Shown piece by piece: positions 1-12,543 of a stretch of DNA of 64,000 nucleotides. The DNA comes from Agelaius tricolor (taxonomy: Eukaryota > Chordata > Aves > Passeriformes > Icteridae), in the NCBI GenBank assembly GCA_023055355.1, contig JALJCS010000004.1, positions 33,231,744 through 33,295,743 of the forward strand, given 5' to 3'. The notes beneath the pieces are model-generated. The model was not told the DNA's origin. It was given only the letters and a program-made list of their open reading frames with translations, and ran no database searches. How positions within the stretch are numbered: position 1 is the first letter of the stretch; every line of letters begins with the position of its first letter. The position numbers were made by a program, and so were the translations under genes.

Positions 1-125
1 GAAAAGGGGCCAGTCTCTGCTTAGGATCAGGCTGGATATCTATTAGTGGGTGGTAAGCAGTTGTATCACTTGCTCATCCCTTGCTTATATTGGGTTCCCT
101 TTCTCTCTCTCCTTTTCATTACTAT

Positions 126-178
<53 letters not shown>

Positions 179-244
179 TCTAATTATTGTATAGTTACAT
201 TCTTGTTTCAATTATAATATAGTTCTCATCTCAGCCCGTGATGT
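1..244 (+). mobile_element. Avian ERVL-type LTR, first part, cut by the window edge and interrupted at 244
   Basis: This is the R/U5-side half of an endogenous retrovirus LTR in plus orientation. It carries the landmarks I know from avian ERVL-class LTRs in order: a GGTGGTAAGCAGTTGTATCACTTG-like stretch near 50-75, a pyrimidine-rich stretch, a trinucleotide microsatellite (121-177), then ATCTCAGCCCGTGA, the counterpart of the usual ATCTCAACCCACGAG near the LTR end. The LTR then stops abruptly and resumes at 821, because another LTR has inserted here. Its 5' part lies left of the window. The family assignment is from memory of the consensus, and I give no subfamily name. Whether it is a solo LTR or one end of a provirus cannot be seen. 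Confidence 0.75.
121..177. repeat. (ACT)n microsatellite inside the outer LTR
   Basis: Nineteen ACT units, with a single ATT variant at the second unit. LTRs of this bird family normally carry a short AT-rich trinucleotide run at this point, so the microsatellite probably expanded from LTR sequence and did not arise independently. Confidence 0.95.
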
Positions 245-820
245 TGTCATGGTTTAACTCCAGCTGAAAAGTCAGCACCACACAGCCATTTGCTCAACCC
301 ACTTCTCTCCCCCCTCCATCTGTGGAATGGGAGGACAATCCAAGTAAAACTTGTAGGTTAAGGCAAGAATGGTTTGATAATTGAAGATAAAGTAAAATAC
401 AAAAAATAATGGTAAATTATCATAACAATGATAATAAAAAGGGGAAAACAAGTGGTGCACAATACAATTCACCACCTGATGATTGATGCCAGACTCCCCT
501 TCCCCCAGACTAGCCCCTCTTCTGAGTCACTCCCCCCAGTTTATATACTGGGCATGACCTTCTGTGATGTGGAGTACCCCTTTAGGCAGTTTGGGTTACC
601 TGTCCCAGCTATGTTCCTTCCCAGTTTGTTTTCTTTAATCTCCTCACTGGCAGAGCATAAGTCAAGGTGAAAAAAAAGTCCTTGACTTAGGATAAGCACA
701 ACTTAGCAACACATCAGAACATCAGTGTGTTATCAACACTATTCTCATTTGGAATTCAAACCACAGCACTGTCAGAGCTACTGAGAAGAAATTAAGTCTA
801 CCCTGGCTGAAACCAGGACA
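245..820 (-). mobile_element. Complete solo LTR of an avian ERVL-type element, nested in the outer LTR
   Basis: Read on the minus strand this is a full LTR of about 576 bp. It starts TGTCCTGGTTTCAGCC at 820 and ends TAAACCATGACA at 245, so both terminal TG...CA ends are present. A TATA-like box (minus strand TATATAAA, near 541-548) lies in the expected promoter position, followed by the T/A-rich section and the terminal GTGTGGTGCTGACTTTTCAGCTGG-like segment. No retroviral internal region is attached on either side, so this is a solo LTR left by recombination. The flanking pentamers are GATGT (240-244) and GAGAT (821-825), compatible with a decayed 5-bp target duplication, the size expected for ERVL. 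The insertion splits a second LTR of the same general family in the opposite direction. It has no coding capacity. Confidence 0.8.
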
Positions 821-920
821 GAGATTTACCTCTTATTCAGATTCTCCTCCCCCACCAGGGAGGAGAAATGAGTGATCAGTTCTATGGTATTTATTTGTCA
901 GGTGGGATTAATCCAGGAGA
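821..920 (+). mobile_element. Avian ERVL-type LTR, terminal part, continuation of 1-244
   Basis: After the nested insertion the outer LTR resumes. The stretch TTTACCTCTTATTCAGATTC is followed by a CTCCTCCCCCACCAGGGAGG block, GAGTGATC, GGTATTTATTTGTC, and it finishes GGGATTAATCCAGGAGA at 920. This matches, with mutations, the order of the usual LTR tail (TTTTACTTTT, CCGATTCTC, CCATCCCACCGGGGGG, GAGTGAGCGAG, GGTGTTTAGTTGC, GGGTTAAACCACGACA). The clean continuation across the inner LTR shows the order of events: outer LTR first, inner LTR later. Confidence 0.75.
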
Positions 921-3900
921 GTGCCCAAAGCTCTTTCCCTCACAAGCATAATAAATATGTCCAGGTTTGAGAGAAGGCATATCTCCAACATGAGGGTGAT
1001 GCATCCCTGCCTTGCTTTCACAATACACGGGCAGTGGAAGGAAGGCTCAGAATGGCATGGCCCAGAGCACACATGATCATCCTCTGGGAACCAAGAGGGG
1101 GGTTCCAGTCACTGTTGGTGCAAGGATGTTTTTCACATAAACCTTGGCAGACTCACAGAGAAGAGGACCTGGGCAGAAATTTCAGGTGTCCTTTCTTGGG
1201 AAACCAAATGTTGCGCTTTTTGCAGTCTATGGAGGATCTGAGCACATTTATGGACTCTGAAACCTACTGGCAGACTGCATAGTCATGGAGATGAAGGAGG
1301 ACAGATAGAAGTTTCAGCAGTGGTAGTGGAGCACTGTTATATTACTAATTTTCTCATGTGCCATATTACTCATTTTCTCAAGTCTATCTATGAGAGATTG
1401 CAAGATGCTGAGCTTGAAGAAAGAGCAGATCAAGTAAAAATGACTATTCTTTCTACTGTTCATAATTGAGTTAACAATATCCTTGTCAAAGCTGTTGATT
1501 GATGTAAAAGAATCAACCAGACAAGAAAAGTGGAAGGAAGAGAGATGGAAACATTTTTCCCTTCTCAAAAGACAGCATGTTTAAAAACATCTTCTTGATA
1601 ATCACAGATATCCATTCATTATGAATATGAAGAGCTGCTTGCCAGGTTTTACAAAGCCTGGGGAAGCAGGTCTGTAACTTCATCAGTGTCCCCAGGATGT
1701 CTGTGAATAAAATCTATCAGAAGAGTATTTGTTTCTTTTTATAACAGGTCTTTCACCAGAGATAAATCTATCAATTCTCCAGGTTTTTGGCATAAAAGAA
1801 AGCAGGGAACTCCTGAGAGTGAGTGCTTGTTTAAGCAGAAATTATCCAGATGGAATGTGGGGCTGGGAATCAGTATTAGGCCTTATGTAGATACTTGTGT
1901 TCTGACATCTTCTTTTAACCTAATAATGTGTAGGAAATGGCTTGAGAAAAACTGAAAGAGCCATTTTTCTCTGTCATGAGGATATGCACATGAAGGATTT
2001 TCTGGAGTTTTTGCTTCATTTATGCCACTGGATACAGTGAGCATCCTTTGCAGATGAAACTTAGAAACTGGTCATCTCTGTTTTGGGAGCAGGCAATTTT
2101 CTGCCTGTGATAAATACAAAGATGGGGAAAGAAAGCTGTTTGTGTTTTGACTGAATTTATGCCTGCCCTAAAGTCCAGACACATACTTAGTTATTTCTTT
2201 GCCTTTAGATACAATGAACAATGAAAGTGACCTTGAACATTTATAAAGAAACCTAATTTTATCTGAGCTAAAGATACTTAAGTTAGAGTTGCTCCAGTAC
2301 TCTTAAGATTGGAACAGGATTAAACTTTGCCCAAGCGTGGTAGAGGAAAGCATTTTGTGAGGACTAGAAGTCTTAAAGGAGAGAACTGTAAATTATATCC
2401 AGGCATCAGCTTTTTTCTTTCACATCATTTTTCTTTCACATGCATTTCATTGGATCTAGAGCTCTGTATGGCTCAAAGCCTACATCTATGAAGTGTGGTC
2501 ATTTCTAGCAACACTGAACAAATTCAAAACACCATGCATGCAGGGAAGTTTTAAATATATGGTGGTAGAAGTTTTGTGCACAGAGATCTTGGAGCTCCTG
2601 GCTGGAATATTCCTCTTGCTCTGGTCACCACAACATCCCAAGAAGGACATGCACATAAGCAATTAAATAGCTATTATTACCTTCAACATACAGTTTTTGA
2701 CCTTTTTGAGTATGTGATGCCAAAAATAAACTTCCACTGGAGAGCTGTTGATTACTGAACCCCACATGTAGTCTTGCAACTTGCACAGGTGCCTTTCTTA
2801 GTCAACTTATTAAAATAATACAGAAACCTGCAGGTCTGTGGACCACAAGCTGACCAAAAAAATTAATTCAAATATGTTTCAAATATTCTAGATGAAAACA
2901 CAAAGCCCACTTAAGTGGGCAATAGAGATCACACTAAACTATCCCTTTTATATTTTTCTTTACACAATAATTTAATTTTAGAGGAATAAACCTGGTGTTT
3001 AAGAGATAGCCTTCTGACTTTGAAACCTTCTCAGAGAATATCTGCCCTTATCACAATCTGAAGACGAGTTACTCACTATTTCCCAGCTGAGTTTCCATCA
3101 GACTGTTTCTATATACTCCTTCTGGCTGCTGTCTGGCCTGGCCTCTCAGCTGCATGCAGCCCACTGCCAATCTCATCTTTTGTGCATTATTTAAATATAA
3201 ATATTCCTGTAATGCTTCTTTTATGTGACAAGACCAATGTTTTTATCAGACCAATGAAGACAGAAACCCTGAGTCTTCTCAGTGTGTTAACTGCATCGCT
3301 GTTTTCCCTTCTCTGTCAGCCCCAAACCTGTTGACCTAGAAACAGCCTGCAGAGAACACTTGAGCAGAGATATGCCAGCTACCCTGCTCACTTTGCCATG
3401 GTGTGCTCTCTTACTGCACACAGGAGGTATCCGTGCTCTCACAGCTCAGAAACTCCAGAAGCTTTTGAAGCTTCAGAGACCAGGTCTTTAAGTAGAATCT
3501 GGACCAAGTGACCTGATCAGGGATGGTTCTGAAAGTATAATGAGAACCTTCTCAGGCTGCAGTCCTGGATCAGTACAGTCACTAGTTCTGCCTTGGATTT
3601 AGAAGACTCCCCTGGAAGGTCAGGCAAGGTTATGTTGAAGTATCGCCTCCATGTCTCAGAGGGAGACAATCCAACATGTTGCACTTGAATCAGCTCATGT
3701 TGTTGGTATCTTACAGATAAATACCACTTACTGCACCAATATCACACAGTGAGGCAAAATCATAATAGAGGACACACAGTGAAAACAAATGTATTTAAAC
3801 ATAACCACATGTTCTGTCATTCCACAGGACTAAATCTTCAAAGTAATAATATTATTTGTAAAACACCTCCCTTGGCAAATTTTGCTGGACCATGAAAATA

Positions 3901-6900
3901 CTGCAATAAAAATGTCATTTGGAATGTTATGTAAAATCATTCAAGAGAAGAACAAATAAAAGAGCCTGGGATGGAGAAAATGAGCTTGGATACCAGTGAA
4001 ACACACAGAATCAAGAGGGATCCACATAGGAAACATCTGTGGAGGGAAAAGGTATGTGTCTGCCTGTAAGAGTAGTGGGGAAACAGGAGAAGCGGAGAAG
4101 TAGTGATGAGTGCTAGCAGTTTCCAACAGGAAGACAGACTGTGAAATAATTTCTTACTGCCATAAAAGAGGGAGTCTGTAGCAAGAAATAAACAAAGGAT
4201 CCGACAGTGACCAAGGCTGTCATCCTCAAGTGTCGAGACGATCTGTGCCAAGCTGATGCTCTGCCAGATCTGTGCTTGAGTCTGCCTCTCTTCCTCCTTT
4301 GAGCTGCCACTTGCCTGAGCAGCTAGAAGTACATTTTGCCAAGTTGGTCATGGCCACAGGTGACCCATGGAGAACTTGCTGGTGAGCTGCAGGACCTATT
4401 TGTTGAACAGTGCTGACTGTAGCTTTACTTCTAGCTGCTGATCATATGGTAAAAGGCAGCTGTGCTAAAAATACCCTGTTAATTGCTATACTCACTGAAA
4501 GGGAAACAGCTAAATTTTTGTGGACAGCTTACAAGAACCTATCTACTGCAGGGATGCTCATTTAGGGCAACTGTCTATTGACACAGACCTTCAGTGCTGG
4601 ATCCTTGCCTGGCACCAGACATTGATTCCGACAGGGACTCCAGGTTTCTCACATTCCAATTGCTTTCAAAAATAGGCCTTCTTACCAAAACCAGACAGAA
4701 TTTCATGCAGGATACTGAAATTGCAAGGTCAGAGAAGGAACCTAGCTGTGAATGGGGAGCTGTAAGGTGCACAGGACTCCTTGCAGCTCTGTCCCATTTG
4801 CCCCACACCTTCAGAAGATAGTGCAGTGGCTGAGCAGCTTTCTTGTGACCTGACCTGGCTGCCATTTCTCTGAGAAGCAGTAATTGTAAATTTTTTATAT
4901 TTCCAAGGAAAGACTTTTTCAGACACCTAGCAATGTGACATTTTAGTGGCATAGCAATGGTACTGATTCTGGAAAGAAAATTTTTCCGACTGGCTTACTC
5001 ATCTTTCTGTTTCTGCCATGAGGAATGTAAAAGGACTTTACAATTCCTGTCCTATAAAATGATAAATCAGTTGTCATTGGTCCTAAGATAATGCATTCAC
5101 CTTTTAAAATTTTGAAGGCTCTTAGTGAGATAAGTGAAACAAAAAAAAACTAGTAGATATATATTGATTTTTGTGCCATACAGATAGTGACATAGACAGT
5201 ATCTGTATGGCACAAAAGTGTAAGTTACATGCTTACAGGTTTCTTAATCTTTCTTTTCATTCACTGCCACTTGGAAAACACCCACAACAACAACCACAGC
5301 AACAGATCAGCTAAATTATACAGGTTAAGGACACCTAGATGTAAAAAATGGATGGTTTTATGACTAGGCTTCCTCAGTGTAAAGCTGCTAATTTTTAATC
5401 TGGAATTTGCTGCTGATTAAAAAGTATCAGGATCATTTACAAGCAGTTCATACATGTGGTAGGCTCACCTGTAGAGCAAGCTAAGTCATTCCATTCACGC
5501 AGAGGAAAGCAAGAGAATAGTGTAAAACTTGCTTGTGATGAGTTGGGCAAATGAATAGATTAGAAAAGGAAAGAGAAGAACAGATGAGTTCTAAGGACTT
5601 GGAAAAAGCTCTTCTTGAAAACCAGTGACTGAGTCAGGAGATCCTACACAGCAGAATGGCAGTGAAGGCCTTGGGAATTGTGCATATCTGCTTTTGGAAT
5701 AGCACAGCCTGTACAGAAGGATGACAGGCCAATTTTACATTTGCTGTGTTAGGTTTGTGATTAAGATCTAAGCTTAGAGTTTGAAATGTCCAACCCCATT
5801 CATTTTTCAAACTGGTAGGAGTTAGATTAATTTCATAAAGAAAGGGAGTACATTTTTGATAAAACATAAATACTGTGCCAAGCACTCAAAATCTAAAAAA
5901 AAAAGACATTTGTAGAACTTATTTCATATACACACACACACTACCTTATGTGCTGGCATTATGAAGTAGCCCAATTGCTTGTTTACATGCTGTTTTTTCT
6001 TTACAGGTGTATTTTAACAGTCAGAGCATGGGATGTGATACCTGGGAAATAAAATAGGGTTGCTTACCAAAAAATCAGCTGTCTGGAAGCCTTTTGTTTC
6101 ATTTATTGAAGAAATTGCAAGGCATGCAAGGAATAAGATGAGTTATAAAGACAAGATCTCGAGGTTAAGGTAGTTGAAATTCTTGTAACACTACTACTCA
6201 TCTCTGTTCCCCCAAAAATTCCTCTATTATAGTGAACAAGTTACTTAAATGAAGTGATATGAACTTGTGGTTTGTATAGCAGGCCAGAAGCAGAGACCCA
6301 GCTCACTGTAATGAGAGCAGGATCCAGAACAAAGAATACGACGGAAGGCAGCCTGCATGTCCAGAGGGAACCTCTCACACAGTCATCATTTTGGCTTCAG
6401 GCAGCTGGCTCTAGAGCTCCATTTGGGTCAGGGTCTGCTTCCTGTCAGCACAGCACAGCAGTCAGTGCCTGCTGCCTGCAGGGTGAGGCATTCCAGCCAG
6501 GCAGTCACTTGTTCCCACTGCAGTATGAGGTTCCCCTTCCTGGGCACACATGTGAACCTGGGTACCACCCCAAGGCAGGTTAGGTCAGTCTGGCTCTGAA
6601 GTAACAGCAGTATTGCCTACACCAGGGAAAGAGAAGCAAGAACTACATGTTAAGAAAAAAGTCCAGAGAAGTAGTGAAGTCAGAGCTAAGCAAACAAGCA
6701 ATCATTTATAGGCCACAAAATCAGTGCTAAGCTGCCAAACCAAAGAGGCCCTTTAGAGTTGCCTAACAGAAAAACCAGCAAGGAAAACAGTGTATATTAC
6801 TCCCACAAAATGCCATAAAGCTAGAAACAAGAAGTCAGAAAGTCCTCGGTGATTAAAAAGCCACAGAAACACCAAGAAAAAAAAATAGCTGGGACACTTT

Positions 6901-7067
6901 TCAAATGTCCAAAAGTGAGAAAACATGTAATTAAACAGAGCCAGGCCTATGGCTATGTGACAAGACAAATCCTAAGAAACCACTTCTTTTTTCCCTACTT
7001 CTGCTACATTTTGCCACATACTTAATTGATCCTAGGAAAAGGAATGCTATTTCACAGTTTTACTTAT
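921..7067. other. Gene-free stretch left of the first CR1
   Basis: I see no supported gene here. All frames are broken by stops within about 100 codons and no frame resembles a known family. The first few hundred bases (921 to about 1580) directly follow the outer LTR and could be eroded retroviral internal sequence, but I could not recognise a primer binding site or gag-like motif. Minor items are a short CA run near 5932-5940, poly-A runs near 5895, and a strong inverted repeat at 5169-5217 listed separately. Confidence 0.6.
5169..5217. repeat. Perfect inverted repeat, 18-bp arms, 13-nt loop
   Basis: The left arm 5169-5186 (TTTTGTGCCATACAGATA) is the exact reverse complement of the right arm 5200-5217, separated by 13 nt. 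The flanks add a T:G wobble and an A:T pair. The arms are of mixed composition, so low complexity does not explain the match. I do not recognise the sequence as a known element. Confidence 0.95.
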
Positions 7068-8215
7068 CATAGAATCACAGAATCACAGAATAAGCTGAGT
7101 TGGAAGAGATCCACAAGAGATCCACATTGTGTCCAACTCATGCCCCTGCACAGGACGCCCCAAGAATCGCCCCACGTGTCTGAGAGCCTGAGGGTGTTGT
7201 CTAAAGGCTTCTTGAACTCTGTCAGGCTTGGTGCTGTGACCACTTCCCTGGGGAGCCTCTTGTAGAGCTCTACCACTTTCTGGTTGAAGAATCTTTTCCA
7301 ACCTAAACCTCCCCTGACACAGCTTCATGCCACCTCCTCAATTCCCATCCCTGGTTATGAGTGTGAAGCTATTGGTAGTTGCCACTGCACCTGAAGTGCC
7401 ATTCCTCTTCCCCTTTTGAGGATGTTGAAGGTCACAGTGGTGTGTCCCCTCAGGCTCCTCTCCTCCAGGCTGAACGGACCAAGTGTCCTCAGCAGCACCT
7501 TTTTTTTCCCTCCAGATCCATCGATGGCTTCCCCTTTGCCATCTTGGTGTGCCTCCTTTGGACATTCTCTAACAGCTCAATGTCTCTCTTACACTGTGGC
7601 ACCCAGAGCTGCCCCCAGCACTGGAGGTGAGGCTGCCCCAGTGCAGAGCACAGCAGGACAATCCCCTCCCTTGCCCAGCTGGCCATGCTGTCCCTGATGC
7701 CCCCAGGACATGGGTGGCCCTCCTGGCTGCCAGGGCACTGCTGACCAAGTTCAACCCTTGCCACTGGTCCCTTTCCACAGCATTTCTCTCCATCTTCACA
7801 TTCTGCAATCTCACCCACAAGCTGCCCCATCCCAGGGGCAGGATCTGGCACCTGCCCTTGCTGTGCTTCATACTGTTGGTCACTGTCCACGTCTAGTTAG
7901 TCAAAGTGTCTGCAGATCCTCCCTCCCCACAAGGCAGTCAGCAACTCTTCTCAATTAAGTGTTGTCAGCAAACACAGTATTCTTTCCAGTCCTTCATCTG
8001 TGTCATTAATGAAGATGCTGAAGAGCACAGGGTCGAGGATAGAGCCCTGAGGATCCCCACTAGTGGCAGGTTGCCAGCCTGATGTCCCTCCATTCACCAT
8101 AACCCTTTACACTCATCCTGTGAGCCAGTTGCTCTCCCATTGCATAACATGGTTATTCAGCTGTGGGCTGGACATTTTGTCCAGAAGAATATTGTGAGAG
8201 ACACTATCAAAAGGT
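7068..8215 (-). mobile_element. CR1 LINE, 5'-truncated, with ORF2 remnants
   Basis: A chicken-repeat-1 LINE in minus orientation. Its 3' end is at 7068, with the diagnostic short tail repeat of ATTCTATG/ATTCTGTG type, read here as ATCATAGAATCACAGAATCACAGAAT. Moving to higher coordinates come the 3'UTR and the C-terminal part of the ORF2 reverse transcriptase. Minus-strand residues around 7560-7690 read RDSMASWAREGIVLLCSAL, then QPHLQCWGQLWVPQ, KRDIELLENVQRR and TKM, the hallmark C-terminal block of CR1 ORF2 (VRPHLEYC..W.P..KKD...LE.VQRRATKM). Upstream, the region around 8040-8215 matches the catalytic-side part (ILDPVLF, DTVSHNILLDKM-like). Homology stops near 8215, so about two thirds of a full element is missing. 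Frameshifts and stops break the frame, so this copy is dead. Confidence 0.93.
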
Positions 8216-11200
8216 ACTTCTGCTCCTTTTTTCACCTGTCTCTCTATTCTTTGTTTTTATCTTCCTGGGTGTTGAACCTCATGGCTGATGCTTAGTCTTT
8301 CTTTCTAAGAAAATACAGAGAAAAAAAAAAGTGAAGATATCTTAATCAATGGCTCAACTGTAGAAAAAACTCCAATGAAACACAAGAAAAGGGAGTAAGG
8401 ATTACAGACCAGGTGCATCTAGTGAGGAGGAATTCACAACATATTTGCAAATAAATACTGTGAGGTGTCATTTTCCTATAATGTTTGAAATTGTAGCAAT
8501 CACAGACTCATAGAAGTTAAGAAGCTTAAACAGATTTGTTAGTTTAGCAGCATATTTCATGAGGGACTTCTAGTGATGGGTTACACATATAAAGTAAATT
8601 TAAGTGTTCAACCTTTGTCTAGGACTTTTAAGTTTTTCTAGATACCCCTGACCTTTTGCAAATCCCAACTTTTCTTTCCCTTTATTTTCATTATAATGCT
8701 TGATTCAGTCACCCACACACCCCTCTCTTTCATTTCTCAGCAATCCCACAGAACCAACCATAGCAGTAATACCAGGAGTGATAGTAAATAATAAATAGTA
8801 TAGTGGATTTAATGGAGTATTTGATCATTTAAATCAATGTGGTAATTTTCACAATAAATAAAAAAACCCTACTGTAAGTTTGTTGTGCCCTCAGGGCAAT
8901 GGAGTGAGATGCACTGGCATCATGAAGGAGCAGAGTGGGCAAAGCACTACTGCACATGAGGACACCCTGAGCATCACTCACAAGTGGGGCACAAGGTCCA
9001 GTTGCCAGGTTCCATCTGCCATATATCATGTTTGAATCATTGCATGACATCAACACCTTGCCCAGATCCTAAAATCACACTGTCAGGATCAGGTTGGCAG
9101 GGGAAATAGCTGACATCAGCTGAGATCTGCAAAAATAAGAAGATATTTTTTGGTGTCAGGGAAGTAGTTCTTTAAGATTTTTTTTTAGTCCTTGGCAGCC
9201 TAAAAATAAGAACAGTATTCACTCCATCCCTGAGATGTTGTCTGGAACACATAAACACTTTCTAAACACCTGTATTTTCAAATACAGTTAATTTTTTGTT
9301 TGTCTGTTCTTTAAGCCAGTGAAATGAGAGTACAGAGAATGCCCTTTGTCCATGAAGTTTGTAAGAGTTAAACAGTGACAGAAGAAGGCACTGCAGATCC
9401 TTCACAGGGGTTTGTTATTGTATAAAATTGCAGTCTAAATAAGAAAACTTTTATTTACCAGAGTTGAATCCACATGCAATTAGACAGGTATCCTTGCTGG
9501 AATAAACCATTGATTCTTATATGACTGGCTAGTAGATGCTTTGAAGGTTTATTTTCCAATGAGATGACAGCCTGTTTTCTCTCTGCACAGCCATCTCTAA
9601 GCTTATGCTTCCTTACTAAAAACACCTGTGTAGATGATCACTTCTCCCTCCAGCAGGTGCCATCATTTATATCAAGGTGTTTGCTAAAGCTTATGTGTGC
9701 TCACTGCTGAAGGGCAGTTTCTGCAAACAGAAGTGTCTTTTTTTTTTTTCAAAAATGCTCTTAAAACCACTGCTGAGCAATGGTTGCTAAGACACTGATC
9801 CTTTCTTTACATTATCTACTTCAGTTAAATCAGAGAACCTGTGAAATGAAGAGTTATGCAAGATAGGTCACAGTATATGAGCTCATCTTCCACTACATTG
9901 AGGCACTGCAAAGAATTTGACTTTCTTACATCTTTCACTGCTCTAATGCATTAAAATGAATTGTATAAGGCTGAATTATTATTTTTCCCTTTGGTTTAGA
10001 CTAGCATATCTATTTCTTCTCAGATATTATGTCTGTTATATTATGGTCTTTGCTAGAGCAGTGAAACTGCTTCTGAAATCTTATATTATTTTATTATACG
10101 ACTGCCAAAAAACTGGGGTGACTGACAATACGAAGCTCAATGAAAAGCATGTTGTAAAACAATGATATTTTCATGTATCTAATGGAGAATGTTATGTAAT
10201 CTAAAGAAAGTAAACATTTTGACTGCTATTTAAGAACATATTAATAGTTGCCATATACACTACCATACCCTTGTTCCAGCTGCTGCACTTTAAAACTGTA
10301 CTTTTTCATTATATTTTATTTATTATTTTAATTTTTCCAAAGTGTGACAGAGAGTGATTGTGTCAGTAAAGAAATGTAAGCCAGGTTTCCCTATATCTGA
10401 AATTTGCTTAACACTACCTTGTGAACCTTGAAGAGAATAATTAGGCCAAGACATTAATGTCTCAAACATCAATGGCAAAAGTTAGGCACAGAAAAGTAAG
10501 CTACATTTCTGTCTGTTTGCTAAAGAGAAGATTGCTTTTCTCATCCTGCGTATTCATTTGATATGGGGCTGATTTTTGTTATGAATCCCATTTCTTTAGC
10601 TATATAGATGTCTTGCCCCAAGGACACTAAGTTCTTTCAAGTCCATTATGTTTGCAAACCTCACCTTTTCATGTGTGGATGGAACATTGCTGTATGTAGC
10701 ATGAGATTTAGAAAGGCCAGTGTTGATTTATTGACTGCTTAATAGTTCCTCAGCAGCAGTTGTCAAACAACATGTTGGATAATTTTCCTAGTCAGAGTTG
10801 CTTTCTGAAGAGCAATTCATTGGACTTTGAATATGTCGGTCTAACACCAACACGTCCAAAAAGATTCATCAGATGTAATAACTCTCAAATAATTATTAAA
10901 ATATAGGCATTCTGATTTCATCAGAAAATATTGCAACCTACTGAAATTCATCTAAGCTACTATGAACTAGGCATAGTCTTCATATGTGCTCTGCTGGAGG
11001 TACATTCTTATTCTATGTGGCCTTGCAAGCCTTGAGCCATGACACTGACAGTAGGACATTGCTTTGCAGGCAGATATTTACTATTCATTATTGAAGGAGT
11101 CTCATGTTCTTTAGCACTGGATATCAGATTTTCAGGACTAGCCTGGTGGTGGAATGAGAGCCACAACATATCTGTGACTCCCTTGTCCTCAGGCCATCAG

Positions 11201-12543
11201 GCATCCATCTAATTTTAGGGTGGTGCAAAGCAAATTTAAGAAGTCAGGCAACCTAGTTAAGCTAAATATAGTCCACATTGCTTATTGGAAATACTCTCTG
11301 CATTCCAATTATCTTCAGACTTTTAAACAGATTTCTGAGTCCTTTAGGATTTGCTTCAGTATAAAACTCTGTAAATAATTAAATGTGTTGATTATGATTT
11401 TAAAAATTGGATTGTGCTGTAAGTACTTATTCTACTGTGGTTTTACTGAGAAAGACATACTATTCTTAGGTAGAGCTGTGCAATCAACATGTGAAGAAAT
11501 GTGTCACACATATAAGTGACATTTTACAGCTTTTCAACCACTAGCACTGGTTTGTTCATTCCTATGTTACAGATGGAACTTATATATCAAAACTAACTCC
11601 CAGTGTTCTGAGTAAAATATCTCACCAATTGCATGACTGTAACAGAAAGGGGGAACTACCAGATTTTTCAGTTTAAGATCTTACTTTTCTGGTTGCTATT
11701 TCAATGTACTCATCAGTCCATGTGCTAATCAGGAGATATCTGAACCAGTATCTGGGACAGCCTTTTTTCTTTCAAGGGGTTGAGAATATCTTCTCCTATC
11801 ACAGGGCATACCTTGTTAAAGAATCACAGAGGGGAGATCTGTGGGCATTTTTTGCCTTTATCCCTTTCTGCATGCCATAAAAGATTTCAGGAAAACAGAA
11901 ATGGGCAGAAAAGGAAGTTTTCTGGTTCTTGGATGTAAAGCAAGCTGTGAACAGAAAAGCAAGTGGTGGAAATCACCACAGAGGCTGCGATTGCAAAGGA
12001 CAAATCATGCAGGTTTTAAGGAAAAATTACAGTGTGCAAAGACTCCACCAATATATCAGGACTTGCAAGGTCTCACAGTAAAAACTGATATACATATTTC
12101 TATCCAGTATATGTCTGGAGATAAAATAATGTAAGATGTTTAAAACACTCCTGTCTGAAAACACTTTGATTTTAGCTGGGCTTGCTACTGGGAAATTGCA
12201 AAGGCTTATCATAAATTCACTATTTCTGAGTGGTCCAAATTTTGTGTATATGCTTTTGTGTTTGATATGATGACAACAATGAAGACAATGGTGTTTCTCA
12301 GCTGCTTGTCAGATCAGCTGCAGGTTAATGCAGCTGCAGGTTCATTATGGACATGGAGCACATGCTGTCAGTCAGGTTAGCTTTCATGGTTATGTGTTCT
12401 TACCTTCCTATCACTCAGCCTTGCTTTTCAGGATTTGTTTCTACATATGGTACCAAGCCTAAGAAAAAAGGCTGATTTGGCCATGTATAGGTCATATATA
12501 TCATAACTAACACTGCCCTCTGATAAAGGGATTGTGTGCCCAA
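8216..12543. other. Gene-free stretch between two CR1 copies
   Basis: No supported gene, RNA gene or recognised repeat. The stretch is AT-leaning, with short homopolymers (poly-T near 9740) and a 13-bp local duplication of CAGCTGCAGGTTA-type sequence at 12315-12327 and 12331-12343. A weak CATAGA-type motif near 8508 recalls a CR1 tail but has no adjoining CR1 body. Reading frames over 60 codons (for example 9956-10165 and 11841-12134) have no family resemblance and are taken as chance. Confidence 0.55.

Noticed and set aside
921..940. A possible retroviral primer binding site directly after the outer LTR (GTGCCCAAAGC)
   Set aside because: It shares only a few bases with the expected GGCGCCCAACG-type site, and no recognisable internal retroviral sequence follows.
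2905..2920. A 16-bp perfect palindrome (GCCCACTTAAGTGGGC)
   Set aside because: With no spacer and 8-bp halves, about one such site is expected by chance in 64 kb.
7489..7890. A 133-codon minus-strand frame
   Set aside because: It is CR1 reverse-transcriptase remnant sequence, annotated as a mobile element and not as a host gene.
8500..8530. A CR1-tail-like CACAGACTCATAGAA
   Set aside because: No CR1 3'UTR follows on either side, so the match is too short to call.
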